Part shown: positions 42,025-53,528 of the stretch, piece after piece | Numbering within the stretch: position 1 is the first letter of the stretch | How the letters are laid out: each line of letters opens with the position of its first letter | NCBI GenBank assembly: GCA_021399435.1 | Contig: JAJTUP010000027.1 | Span: 744,001-808,000, forward strand | DNA length: 64,000 bases | Direction of reading: 5' to 3' | DNA from: Diaporthe sp. PMI_573 | Lineage: Eukaryota > Ascomycota > Sordariomycetes > Diaporthales > Diaporthaceae | Notes under the pieces: model-generated | Told to the model about the DNA's origin: nothing | What the model saw: the letters and a program-made list of their open reading frames with translations, nothing else | The model's database searches: none | Position numbers and translations under genes: made by a program

Positions 42025-43520
42025 TCTTCTGTCTACGCGGGCGTGTACTCTCTTGATGACAACTGGAGACACGGAAGAATCCACCGGCTGGGATTCATGC
42101 GTGGCACCTCAATTCTTATCCCATTATGGGACATTGGAGAACCTACAGAACGGACTTGGCTCCCTGACAGCCGGCCTGGCCCATTCTGCGCTGACCATTG
42201 CAAAAGGCATTCCCCGCTTTATCTGGTTTGCATGCAACGCCTATAATTCAGCCACCGGCTGTGCTTTTAGGCATTCACATGCCAGCCAGCCCAGCTGCTG
42301 CTTGAGGCTCTCATGAGCCTTGCAGACATATCTGCAATCGTGCCTCCCATCACCTGCAGAGGGTGGATCATTGTACTACTAGGGACTTTCGACACCTGGC
42401 GTCCCGATTCAGAACGTCCTTCTTTTAGATAATCTTGGACGCTGAAGGAGAGGTGGAAAGATGCCGGATCATACAGATGAGGAACAATCGCGGTGGACAC
42501 GGCCAGATGGCGACCGGAGAAGCCAGGTTTGGTCCTATTGGCGCCAGTGCAACAGACCTTCTTGACATATCACCAACAGCCCGGCATTTAGCATCGGTGC
42601 ATCCTTCCCGACATACGGCGTTCGAGTCTTCACAGGGCACAGAGAATGAACAAAGTTTCATTTGATAGCAGCCTACTCATCTTTTCCTCCTCTTATTTTG
42701 AGACTTCTTGTAAATCAAATAGGCTTGTCAGGACTACATGGCGAGGAAACGAAAATCCACCAGGCATCACTTTCGGGCACCCTACAGACCAATGTGCATA
42801 CTCTTAGAAGCCTCCCATGGATTAATCTCAGTGCGGTTGGCGCAAGTCCACAACCTTGACTCACAATGGGATTGTGTCTTGACTATTGTGATTTAGTGAT
42901 ATGCAGCTCACCCGACATTGCTGATTCTCGACATCAGTGATATTGGCGATGGTGTGGGCTCCCCGTGGCCTCAATCACCGACACTGGCATTCATTGACGA
43001 AGGTAGCCAATCTCGAGCAACCAACATGAACAACCAGCTAGAAATGCCCTGCTTCTCCCAGCGTTGGTCCTTCATAGATCTTGTGAGTGCTTGACTTTAG
43101 GCAGGCCTCCCACTCTGTAGGACTGAAATAGGCCCGTGCAAGGCATAATCAACCTCGGGACTCAGGATTCGTGTTCATTTGAAATGTTTGGGGCTGACAC
43201 CAATTGGCCATGGTCGATCCCACGTCTTGGACGGCTGCGTGCCTTGCATTGGGAGTGGTTGGGAAGGTAGTACCGGTCCAGGGAAGAGGACGTACATCCG
43301 TCAACCGCCTCCTATTGCTCTGCCTGATGATTATCTCTGCAGGAGGATGACAGGTGGCTATTTTGACCAAGTAGACGAGTGCATACATCGACGCGTGGTA
43401 TCTGAAAACATACTTATTGCATGTTCACTTTCCCTGGTTCTCGGTTTCTTGCTGGTCCATCCAGGACTGCTACTCAGCGGCACTTTTAAAGGATTTCTTT
43501 TCATTCCGCATCAATCACAA
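42025..43520. other. intergenic, no gene seen
   Basis: 1.5 kb after Tad2. Many short frames on both strands, none with a motif. The promoter of the DUF6594-like pseudogene would lie near its end. Confidence 0.4.
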
Positions 43521-44758
43521 AATGGTGGAAGTCGATACCGAGAAGCAAGCCAGCGTAGCGAGCGCGCATAGGGCCGAAACATCGCTCCCGACCTCGAACG
43601 GCCCGGAGATGCCACGACCAACCCGCGGCTATGCCCAGCTCGCCGAGTTTATGACCAAGACCAGCCACGGTATGTTGGGCAAGTTCAAGGACCTTTCAAC
43701 GCAGAAATCTACTTTATCTTCCGGTCGAGTTATACCAGCTCAAGTTTGAGCTGGACCGGGAGACAGCGGCAGACGCGCAGTGCCAGCGCACCGACGAGAG
43801 GAGCAACTGGGATTTCCACTGGAGGCTCCTGGCGACCAGCGGGCAGGGGGCGAGAGTTGATGACAAGAGGTGGAAGATATGGTCGAATCTGCGGGAGAGG
43901 CTCTATGAATACCGTGGGTAGTTATCATTTGCCCGTCCACACAAATAGTCCTATCAGCGTTCAGAATGCCAACTGCTCCATTTGTCCCTCCAGAGGATGC
44001 CATCCAGAGACACGCCAAAGCGGCCTCGATGCCCAGCCCCACGGGGGACCAGCGAAGCATATTGGCCAAGATCGTTGGGAGGGACTCGCTCAGCGACAGC
44101 AGCATGCAGTTCCTATCGCGCGAGCTGAGGGGTCTCGAGCCCGAAGCGTACAGAGAGGTGTTCCTGGACGACCTCGTGCTGCTTGAGGCTGCGGACGAGG
44201 ACAACGGCCCTCTCGAGAGGTTCGTCGTGAACACGGTGCTGAGGCTGTTGAGAATATTCCGTGGCTGTAAGATGGTACGGTCCATGATTGTTGCGGCCTT
44301 GTTCGGACCTTGTCACATCCAGTGACTGTTAACTGTTCTTCTCGCAGAGACTCATCCGTCAAGAGGACATCGAGAGCGGCCTCGGCGGCAGCCTTGCCAT
44401 TGTTGGCAGCCGGGTCTACAAGTGGGACAGGAAGATATATTCGAGGGCCAATAGGGTCATCGGTGCTATGTTTTCGGCCGCCGTGGCCGTCGCGTCTGTG
44501 GTGGTCACGCTGTATGCTGTCCACAGCATTAGTCTGAGGGTCGGCCTAGTTTGCGTCTTCTCGCTGGTGTTCTGCCTTGCGCTCAGCACGTTGACGAAGA
44601 CTAGGAGGATTGAGGTCTTTGTGGCAACGGCAGCGTAAGTGAAGGACATTTTGAATGATGCTCTGCAAGAAGGCTCTTCTTGTCGAACAGACCAGCTAAC
44701 AGTTTCCAGATTTATGAGTGTAGTGTTCAACTGGTCTTCGTCTCCCAAGGAAATTTGA
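43521..44758 (+). pseudogene. DUF6594-like membrane protein with two frameshifts
   Basis: Reconstructed exons are 43521-43913, 43994-44274, 44348-44636 and 44710-44758, with normal GT-AG introns of 80, 73 and 73 nt. The N-terminus has TRGYAQLAEFMTKTSHGMLG and KFKDLSTQ. The frame then shifts by one base in CAGAAATCTAC (about 43705-43710). NLLYLPVELYQLKFELDRE resumes in the new frame. Later blocks are DAIQRHAKAASMPSPTGDQR and RVYKWDRKIYSRANRVIGAM, then membrane helices (VAVASVVVTLYAV, VGLVCVFSLVFCLA). An extra GC dinucleotide at about 44579 causes a second shift before TKTRRIEVFVATAAF. The layout matches the DUF6594 family, whose members carry C-terminal membrane helices and have no known biochemical role. 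Two independent shifts argue for loss of function. Confidence 0.72.
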
Positions 44759-46249
44759 TCATTTTCGAATTTGATAGCCTGAGAAACAAAAAAAAAGCCG
44801 CCAGCTTTGCTCTCTTTGCTGTCTGCAATTCATCATTTTGAAGATTGGGGAGGGCTGTATTTTATCCGGGTTTTATCAGAGAAGACCATGTTTGATGAAG
44901 TGGTCACGACAACTAGGTATTTTTGAGTCTGGTGCATGTGTTTTTATTGCTGTCGCCATTGATGCCTAGATATCAATTTTGTCGTGTTGACGCCTGACCT
45001 GCTCAAAATGTTGAACATCCGTGTTTGGACGGCTTTGGTGCTGGACGCCCATATCTGCCTAAAATCCAAACTTATGTGATCCACTGGCACCGAGAGTCAT
45101 GCTTTAAAGTAACCCATTGGTGAAAACCCTCTCTAAGAAAATACGTAGTCGTGTGGCATTACTGATTGATCACGCTCATGTTCATTTTCAGTCAGACTTT
45201 ATACACAGTGTCTGCCATCTGACAGTGACCACTTAGTCATGTGTCCTTCTCTCATAAGGCTCTTTTCAAAACAACATAATAGGTTATATTGTTTAAAGAA
45301 CCGAACTTGAAGCCTCGATCTCGTCCAATATTGTTCGGGCAAAATGGCCCGTCCTACATATTTCAGGTGCTTACTGACAGACTGCTAGTTTTCCCGAGAA
45401 GTCGATACCCACAGATCTTCCCACATGTTAAAAAGACACCACAGATATACCCGAGTCTAGTGCAAAGCGACTAAACAAGGTACACTGTCACCCACTGACC
45501 CAAACCCTAGTCTGTACGACTTCCCGCCAGCGCGGTGACCCGGCAGCTTTTCCACCCTAAACTGGGAAAATTCTCATTTTCGAATGTGGTCATCTATGTG
45601 ATTGTCCCAACCCGTGCCCTCAGTTTTGCCGGTTTTCCGCGTTCTTGACATCCTGAGCATGGGCCTGCTCTGTTGGAATCTTCTCCGGCTCCTGGTGATT
45701 GGGTCTCTTGCGCGTGTATTTGAAGAATTTCAAGTAGCCAGACTCATTGGAAGATCTCCTAGACTTCATTTTGGCTTTCTGCTTAGCATGGAATTTTACT
45801 TTCTCAATGATCCGGATGCAGATAGCAAGTTGGCTCAGTGGGATAGGTCCTCCATATAATCACAATTTCGTCCAAATTCTTTGGCTCAACCATCATTTGA
45901 GTGAATGGCCATGTTCAGTGATTCATTCAGGTCCGTGATTCACCCAAGTGCTGTGTCACATTCGACATGACAGCCATACTCCAACCCATGACTGAACCAA
46001 TCAGTGATATTTAACTCGGGAGCGTGACTGGTGATGTCAAAAAGTCATTGACTATTCAATATCCCATCGTTTTATCCTTCAATGAAGTTGGCTTTCATCG
46101 CTATATCAACTGACAGTACTACCTATGAGTTGCTCCATTTGACGTTCCAAGTGTGAACACATCGAATTAAGAGAGACGTAGAGACACATTCTCAACCTTG
46201 ATGCCAATTTTCAATCCTTCTTAAAGCACAAGACTTCAGTAGCTATAGT
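44759..46249. other. unassigned, possible gene debris
   Basis: 1.5 kb of intermediate composition. On the minus strand at about 45635-45866 a 78-codon stretch (including KVKFHAKQKAKMKSRRSSNE) reads open without an ATG and could be an exon remnant. I do not recognise it. Nothing else is supported. Confidence 0.3.
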
Positions 46250-46914
46250 TTAGAATCCACGCTCTTTAGTAGCCTCCAATTCTTCCCATGCTCTGCGGTA
46301 CCCCTCTGCGTCCTCCTGGGAGATAACTCCTCTCTCAACCAGCAGCTTCCGATGTGGCTCAGCCATTATGTTAATCAGGGTGTTATGATCTGTCCACGAT
46401 CCAGTCACAATTATGTCCTCTTCATTGGTTCCTGCTTCTCTCGCCCATTGCACTTTATACTTAATGACATCGGGTGTAGACCTTAAAATAGCCAGCCACT
46501 TGGAGCAAAGTGGCATTAGTTTACAAACAATGGGACATCTGTTATGGATGAATTACTGCCCGGGTCCTATGTTGACATTATCCCTCTGGGCTTGTAGACG
46601 CAAATAAACTCCTTAAAGGTTTGATTTGGGTTGTGAAGGTGAAAGAGTGCTATGTGTGAGTAGATAACGTTAAAGCTGTTATTTAGGAGTTGGGACAAGT
46701 CTTCTTTATTTTTTACGGCACAGGAAAGCTTTGCTGCCTTGGCTTAATATTTTTATTCTTCCTGAGAAACTAGTTCGGGTGATATGTTAAGGCCCAGAGT
46801 CTGGCCGTGTGAGCAAATAGCCGCTAGGTCCTTTGCGATGCTGCCTGGTCTGCTGCCAACATCGAGTATGTCGAAATGTGGCATCAGGTGAGGGATCAGG
46901 TATGCTGCTCGACT
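46250..46914 (-). pseudogene. SAM-dependent methyltransferase (type 11/UbiE-like) remnant
   Basis: Minus-strand frames give, in order, AAYLIPHLMPHFDILDVGSR, PGSIAKDLAAIC and GQTLGLNISPELVSQ. The cofactor-binding motif I, usually DVGCGPG, reads DVGSRPG here. Then come in-frame stops (TAA twice), NSFNVIYSHIALFHLHNPNQ, TFKEFICVYKPRG, and, in a shifted frame, WAREAGTNEEDIIVTGSWTD and RRAWEELEATKERGF. This is the block order of class I methyltransferases of the UbiE type common in fungal secondary metabolism. Several stops (TAA, TAG) sit where CAA/CAG would be expected, consistent with RIP. No working product is possible. Confidence 0.75.
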
Positions 46915-47461
46915 TTACTGTGTACGAGTTGTATACATTTGTGACGTTTGGGCCATTGCTTGTGAGGTAGCCTAACTGGTATGATATAGCGGTTTTCACT
47001 TTTGCACATATGACTTGAGAATGAGATCAGAAAATGAATTTGGACAGAAAGCGTTGTGAGAATATCCAGGTTAGGTGGCTTCTTTTCTAGTCAGGCCGAT
47101 TCCGAAAGGCTTCCACAACATGTTAAATGAATCTTATTTTAATCGGAACAAATCTTATTCAGAGCAATAAATGTGCTTGTGGGGATCCAGGACTCATTTA
47201 TCCACCAAGCTTCGCCTCAGATATCTCAATCTTCCGGGGTCCTTTTTTTTTTTTTTTTTTTTTTTTTTTTGACGCCACCTAGAATCTGCCAAGGAAACAA
47301 GAACTTTATGAGAAACCTGGATGGGTCTTCGAGCAATTTGATTCGTTTTCTTCAGCAAGCTTCTGATCTTCGGTATTGACATCCCCGCTCGGAAACAAGC
47401 TTGACATCTTATACTAAGTGGAGTCTTCCTTTTAATCACATCCGCACCAGACCACCGACAG
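46915..47461. other. intergenic with homopolymer tract
   Basis: No gene seen. It contains the T28 run at 47243-47270 and lies downstream of the GFA-type gene, whose stop is at 47462. Confidence 0.4.
47243..47270. repeat. T28 homopolymer
   Basis: Twenty-eight consecutive T residues on the plus strand (A28 on the minus strand). It could be a polymerase-slippage tract or the tail of a retroposed sequence. Length in an assembly is error-prone. Confidence 0.9.
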
Positions 47462-48667
47462 CTACTGCCTCTTCATTCCCTCTTCTAGCCCCTGGATGAG
47501 GCCCTCGGCCCAATCCCTGACCCAGCCCTTCCGATCCAGTCCCGCGTCCTCGGAAAAACTGCATCTGTCCCGCCACCATTCAAGAAGAGTCTCTGCCCTC
47601 GCCCCCTCTGTTGCTTGAAGTAGACCGACGCTTACGTCAATCAGATCGGGCCGTTTGTTTGAATGCCAGAAGACGGTAGCACCGCAGACGTGACAAAACT
47701 CGCGGAGGACCCCTTGAGACGATTCATATGACCGAAGCGGGTTTCGACCAGCCGGTAGATTCCTCAGCACCTCAAAGTCCAGAGGGATGGGAGATTCGGC
47801 ATCTTGCGTCTCATATTTGGCAGATACATTCGACTCTGTTATGTTGGTCACGGGGTTTGACGAAACGGAGAGACTGATGGCCAGTCTAGGGATGAAAGCC
47901 CAAGTTTGAATCTCGTAGCCCGTGCTGAGCCGACATGACTTGCATGCACACGTTCCGGCGAGATACCTGAGCTTTTTCCCTGTTGTTCGCAGGTACCACT
48001 TCTCGTCTGAAGGATTGTCCAGCTTGTCCTTTGAGGTTGTTTTGTAATGGAACATAAGATCAGGGTAATGGGAGTGTGGAAGCTCGGCCTCTTTGACGCT
48101 CTTGCCACCCATAACTAAGAAGTCCTCGGGGCGTTCAATCAAGAACTTTACGTTTCCACACCCACAACGCGCCGGAACTGCGTTGCGGGAGTCCTGGGGC
48201 GCTTCTGTTCCTGGCTTTTGTGTCCGCCCCTTCATCTCGGCCACAGGCAAATACGGCCCCAGTCCACCATCGCGGGTATCGTCCACTGGAGCTCTTCCGA
48301 ATCGAGCATCTCCCTGGTCATTTGGGCTTTCGATTATCACTCCGGTGGCGACCGCAAAGAATTCTGCGGGTGGCTGCACGCCACCTAGATTCTGGGCTAG
48401 CGAGGCCAACGCCGGTGAGACGGTGAACTTCTGGAACACATGGCAGCCGCAAGTCCCACAGAAGAACCGTGTCGTGCCGTCAGATCCGTAACATGACAGC
48501 GTAGATAGCTTTCGTGGCTCCGGGGGATCGATAGCCAGGTGGGAGACAAAGAGGACTCCTGAGCCATGTCTGTCCATTTCGGCATCGCTGGGCAAGATGT
48601 ATGGATGGTCAGATGTTGTGAGCCCCTGACGATTACTACCACAAAGGCAATCGATCGTGATCTTCAT
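47462..48667 (-). CDS. double GFA/CENP-V-fold zinc protein, first domain degenerate
   Basis: Single exon, 401 residues from the ATG at 48667. The second domain has the full glutathione-dependent formaldehyde-activating (GFA/CENP-V) zinc pattern: ARCGCGNVKF (C168, C170), GTCACKSCRLSTG (C240, C242, C245) and EFCHVCGATVFWH. The first domain begins with CLCG (C7, C9) and ends with FFCGTCGCHVFQKF (C70, C73). Where CxCxxC should lie it reads SDAEMDRHGSGVLFVSH, so three zinc ligands are missing. Members of this fold bind zinc, and some bind glutathione adducts. The substrate here is unknown. The first domain may be purely structural. It has no signal peptide; cytosolic. A 10-bp tandem repeat begins 13 nt upstream of the ATG. 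Confidence 0.8.
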   Translation of the reverse strand: MKITIDCLCGSNRQGLTTSDHPYILPSDAEMDRHGSGVLFVSHLAIDPPEPRKLSTLSCYGSDGTTRFFCGTCGCHVFQKFTVSPALASLAQNLGGVQPPAEFFAVATGVIIESPNDQGDARFGRAPVDDTRDGGLGPYLPVAEMKGRTQKPGTEAPQDSRNAVPARCGCGNVKFLIERPEDFLVMGGKSVKEAELPHSHYPDLMFHYKTTSKDKLDNPSDEKWYLRTTGKKLRYLAGTCACKSCRLSTGYEIQTWAFIPRLAISLSVSSNPVTNITESNVSAKYETQDAESPIPLDFEVLRNLPAGRNPLRSYESSQGVLREFCHVCGATVFWHSNKRPDLIDVSVGLLQATEGARAETLLEWWRDRCSFSEDAGLDRKGWVRDWAEGLIQGLEEGMKRQ

Positions 48668-48680
48668 GGCCGAAGGAAAC

Positions 48681-48727
48681 AGAGTCGAACAGAGTCGAAC
48701 AGAGTCGAACAGAGTCGAACAGAGTCG
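48681..48727. repeat. minisatellite AGAGTCGAAC x4.7 in the leader of the GFA-type gene
   Basis: Perfect 10-bp units directly upstream of the minus-strand ATG at 48667, so it would lie in the 5' untranslated region if transcription starts beyond 48730. Confidence 0.85.
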
Positions 48728-50056
48728 TGTCTAAGTTGCCACGAACAAGGACCCCTTCAGGCGAGAGGGTATGACGGATATTGTTCAAGCCGCGAAGAAT
48801 GTTCCCAGGCGGGCGGGGTAGCCTAGTGGGGTGGACCGGGCAGTTGCTTCCGGGGACTGGTTGCAAATCACTGATTGGTTTTGGAGTACAATCTCACTAA
48901 AGCAAGACTTCATGCAGGAATGATGCTTGGCAGTCTCAATCGCAACGGTCGTTGTTGTTGTGGAAGTTCCAGATAGCTCCGAGTCACTTGCATCAGCCGG
49001 TCTATAATAAGTTCGCCTCTTCGACGTGGAAAGCAGACCTGGTTTTCCATGGCTCTGCTAGACCTGAGAATGCAAGAATGGCTGTACGAGTTTCACATTG
49101 AGACAGACAGTAATATGCTCAAGCACACAGAATATATGGATTTGTCAGGTTCTGAAAGAGTGGGTTGGTGCTTGTGTGATGATGATTTACTTCCGAGCTT
49201 TGCAATTCGCCCCAGGTAGTTACGAGCAAGTCATTGTGCTGCGGGTAGGCCCAGAGATCCTAGTTCTCAGCAACGATTCTTTGGTTCATAGCTTATTGAG
49301 GAAAGATAAATCAGAATGGATTTTGTTGTGGTGTCAGTTCGCACAGTCCCAGGAAATCCATTCGACACAATATTTTGGATGTGGCATTCTCAGGCCACCG
49401 TGTTCGATATGATGGAAAACCACTCCAATGTTCAGCAGACTTGTCAACACCAATCTAGTAAGCCCCGAGACAGATCCGATGAAGAATGGATTCTACACCT
49501 TCAATTTCCAACTTTCCCTCTGCACTCAATTATCCCTCTTGCATGTTCACTGTGCCTATCACCCGCCATCTGGCTCGTCAAATTCCACCCATGTGCCCAC
49601 ACCTTCTTCTACACATTCTCCCGATCTCATACTAGTCAAGATCTCGCTCGAAGGGTTTCTGACAAGTCACACCATCACCTCCCAGCTCTTCACAACGCTT
49701 CCAAGATTTGCAATTGTCTCCTCGCGCACTCTTTCGTCTTTGCCCTCAGGGCCGTGGCACTCGTCATATGACTTGCTCCGAGTAGTAAAACATCGCTGAT
49801 GTCTTTCTGCTTATCTCTCTGAGTTCCTCCCGTAGTTGGTCCGAAAAACATCCCAACATGTGTGCTCCGTGCGGCAGCATGGCCAAAGTAGTGCCAGTTT
49901 CCAACAGAGAGAGCTGCTGATCCGCCGAATCTATATCTTTCATCCCATATCCCATGCCGCCTGCTGCCTCACCAACGGACTGCCCAATCTACCCTGGTGC
50001 CCAGCCTCCCAGCCTGCACTGCCCAGCGCATCTCCACAGACCGCGTTTTGCCTCAC
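48728..50056. other. intergenic, no gene seen
   Basis: 1.3 kb containing the upstream region of the GFA-type gene and the 3' flank of PAN3. Frames at 49316-49799 have no motif. At about 48810-48870 a tRNA A-box-like word occurs without an adequate tRNA fold. Confidence 0.4.
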
Positions 50057-52137
50057 TTAAGCCCGCCTGTTATGCTTCATCAGGTCGGCAAACGCGCTGT
50101 TGAGCTGCTTCTTGAGCTCGGCGTATGTGATGATGAAATCGGTCTCGCCGCTCCTGCTAGTGAGGCGCACGCGCTCGTTAGCGCCGGCGTCGAGCTTGTT
50201 GAGACACGATACCATATGACCCATATCGAAGACGGGACGGCCAGCCTCATCGACGCGGTGGAAGACGTAGTCGCGGAATAGTTTGAGTGTATAGCGCTCG
50301 CCGTTCTCGCTCCACGCTGGGTCGTTGTCGAATTCCTGCCGCTCGTTGACCATGCCCATCTTCATCAACAATCGCACCAGCCGCCCATTCTCGAGCTCCC
50401 TCTGCAACTCCGAATTCAGCGCGTCTGTGTGTTGCAAGTTCTTGTCCAGGTTTTCGATGACGTGGTGCGGCATACCCGTGATGAGCTGATCGGCGAGCTT
50501 CTCACCCGGTGTCAGGAGCCAGCCGACCAGGTCTCTAAGCGCCGATTCGCCCTTTGGGCCGGACGGGTATTTTCTCGCTATCGTGGCCATCTCGGCGTTG
50601 ACGTCGACGAGCTGACTGGGGAGTTTCCCAACCCCGAGGCAGAGGATAAGCTTCCCCAGCTGGACAAAATCGTCCTGCTGGTGCTCCTTGGTTGACCGGT
50701 GGCCCTGATATTGGACTACGTCGAGGATGGCACATGCTGTGAGTCGTATCCTGTTCTTTTCGGTGACTATGATCTTGCTGGGGTCAAGACATCTGGCGGA
50801 CAAATCCCTCGCATGTATGGCTCGAAGCGCGTTCGCTATCTGGACGACATATGACCATATAACTGACTCTGATATCTTTGGCGGAGTGGCGGGGCCTCGG
50901 AACCGGTGGTCCTTCTGCGGTTGTGCGGTGAGGTGGACTTCGGTAAGTGTCTGCGCCAGTGGGAAGTAGTCCTGAGCAAAAACGAGCGACCTGTCACCGA
51001 AGGCGGACGTGGTGAATGCATCATGAACGAAGACGACATTAGCGTTGTTGATTTGTTTCCACTTCTTGATGGTCTCGATGGCCTGGGTGGCTTCTCGGTC
51101 GCCGAGACGGAAGTCCTGAATCCTTCTAAGGCAGTAAATCCGCCCTGTCTTTGCAGAGAATGCCTTGAACAGCCAGCTAGTCCATCCAAAAATGCTTGTG
51201 TTCTTCCTATGCGGCGTGTCGAGTTTGTCCAGGGGCACGAGTGAGTGAAAGTTTTCCAACTGAATTGTGCTAGGTATGACTTGGAGGGCGGCATGCGACT
51301 TCCTCTGCAGGTCCTCCCTAAGATCATCCGGCATGAAGAAGTCACGCGTCTGGCGTTGGTATGGTAGCAAGTCTTCTCGATAAGGGCCGATATTGGCATA
51401 TAGATGGTAGGGGGGTGGCTGCAGCGGGGTGGCATATCCAGCTTGGCCCTGGTAGTATGCGTTCGCCGAAGACCCAGACAGCGTCGTGTGGTCGTTAGCA
51501 TACGGGTTGTACTGGGCGGGGGCGATCGGGGTCGAGAAGGGGTCGAACGACGCGATGGCAGCGTCTGGAGTGACAGCGGCAGCGCTGGCACTCGCTAGAT
51601 CATAGTTGTTTTGAGGGGTGAATTCCTTGATGGCGGCTGGGTTGAACAGGCGGTCGGAATCGTGATTGTTGGAGGGTGTGGCAGCCCCGGCGCCTCTGGG
51701 GGTGAATACGGCGGCGCTGGCGGCCTGAGAAGGCAATGAGGATTTCTTTGCAAGCTGCGACGACAAGCTCGAAGGGGTGAAGGAGGGAGAGTCTCCGTTG
51801 AGGGCCTTCTTGGAGTTTTCGGAGCTGCTGCTGGCATGGCTGGTCCTCGGATCATCGTGGTTGAAGCTGCACCCTGCATTTTCATAGCGGCATTTGCCGT
51901 ATATTAGGATATTCTTGCACGGGATGTCTCTGTCTGGTGGTGACGCGATACATCAGCGCACAGCCACGCGACGAGCAGGAGGGCACTGAAGGCGACGACT
52001 CGTAGCCGGGAGCGAGAGGGCGCCAGGCGGCGAGTTCTGACGTGTTGCAGGTCTGAAAGGCGGCGATGTCAAGACTCACCACGTCCTTTGGGCCTCGGCG
52101 ACCCAACCAGCCGGCGCAGATCCGGAGCGCCGGCCAT
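50057..52137 (-). CDS. PAN3: PAN3, regulatory subunit of the PAN2-PAN3 poly(A) nuclease
   Basis: Two exons, 52137-52080 and 51933-50057 (146-nt intron), give 644 residues, normal for fungal PAN3. The N-terminus MAGAPDLRRLVGSPRPKGRD leads into a CCCH zinc finger (C25-x8-C34-x6-C41-x3-H45) that binds poly(A). A PAM2-like motif (LFNPAAIKEFTP, about 115-126) would bind poly(A)-binding protein. The pseudokinase domain follows (GRIYCLRRIQDFRLGD, VVFVHDAFTTSAFGDRSLVF, HARDLSARCLDPSKIIVTEK); its degenerate HRD and DFG regions are normal for PAN3. The C-terminal coiled coil and knob (LNSELQRELENGRLVRLLMK, then VNERQEFDNDPAWSENGERY) dimerise and hold PAN2. It shortens mRNA poly(A) tails in the cytoplasm. 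Confidence 0.95.
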
Positions 52138-53528
52138 CGTGGTGGATGGGGCGGGGCGGGAGCCTCCCCGTCAGTATTTTGAGGGGGCGGCGGCGGCGGC
52201 AACGGCAGCGTCAGCGTCAGCACCACCACCTCCTGGACCGAATCTACGACGCCTGCTCACATAGCCCAGATCAGCAAAGAGTGTCCCGGCAGCGGTGTGA
52301 TTTGGAAGGGAGGGGACTTGTCGCATGCGGTGCCGGGATGGCCTATGGTTGGCGGGCTGGCGGTGGCATGGCGGCGAGACGAGACAGAGAGAGTCTGGAT
52401 GGGATGGTGGGGGGGCAGTCCGGTAGAGAGTAGAGTTGATGGGTGCGTCGGGGTGCTTACTTTGATCTGAGGATTGTTTCCCATGGCCTTGTCCGTTGCG
52501 CGATTGCCCTGCCCATCGAACACGACTTGGGAGATGCTGCAAAGCAAGGGGTTGTTGCGCGAGGCTAGCCAAGGGGTCGCACGAGGGAGGGCGAGGGCGG
52601 GTGCGAGGGCGAGCACTCGTCCCGATATCGTCGGTGTGGTGTCGTGTCGAGGCCTGGAGGGGGGCCTGGCGGCTCTCGGTGAAAGGGGTGTGGTTCATCA
52701 CACATCAATGCGCCTGTTTCAATGTGGAGGCTCCAGCTCTTGGGTACCATCAGCTGCCCTAACCGTGCTGCAAGTGGCCTGCTTGTCGGGTACCTGAGTA
52801 CCTACCTACCCGGGTACCCCCATTGGACGTGCGTGGAGAGACATGGGTGAGAAGTACAGCGGCCTAGGTACTTGGATATTGAGATAAGGCTGACTCAACA
52901 GCTAAAGAAAGCCCTACATCTTTGTGTGTTTGTTTGTTTGTTCCTCCATTTACCTCTTTTAAAAAAAATTATTAAAAAATTGGGTACGGCCTGATTTATC
53001 CAACGCTCCCCATCTCATTTACGTCTTGATCGATGAATCTGCAACGGCCAGCACTGACCTTCTCCGTGGCCACCAGCTAGTGTGGGGTTCCTTACTACAA
53101 GCGGCCAGACACTTGGTCATGTCATCCCTGCACCTGGGCTGACTTGACTGCTGACGTCGCTTTTTGGTCGAGGTCTGGCACAAGCACAACCACGAGCACA
53201 AGCACAATTGACCTAACACCTTCTCAATCACCACCACTACTGCAGCTGCAGCTGACGAGCTGCTTCACGGTCAGCCACAACAGCCTCAGCAGTCAACTGG
53301 GCTCACAGCCACGCCGGGTCTCCCTCGAGTGCTTGGTTTGGTTTTATGCAGGGCCGACTACCCCGATCCCGTCCCCGTGGCCCCATCTATCTGGTCATCG
53401 CCCATCCCTCGTTCTTCCCCGGCAACCTCTGTTCTGGACACCGGATGGGGTGGTAGAACTGCAAGGTCTTTGAAGAGGAGCGGACTGGAGACAGGGGAGC
53501 CACATTTAATCTGACCCCAACACACAAG
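52138..53528. promoter_or_regulatory. divergent intergenic region of PAN3 and the UBX-domain gene
   Basis: 1.4 kb shared upstream region. GGTACC/TACCTA-rich words cluster at 52790-52820, and an A-rich tract lies at 52961-52980. Long frames at 52171-52701 (minus) and similar are not supported. Confidence 0.4.

Noticed and set aside
48681..48727. Short direct repeats considered as a CRISPR array
   Set aside because: Head-to-tail 10-bp units with no spacers in a fungal genome.
48805..48875. tRNA-like A box (TAGCCTAGTGGG) with a GGTTGCAAATC word
   Set aside because: No acceptor stem or T stem can be formed; B box has an inserted base.
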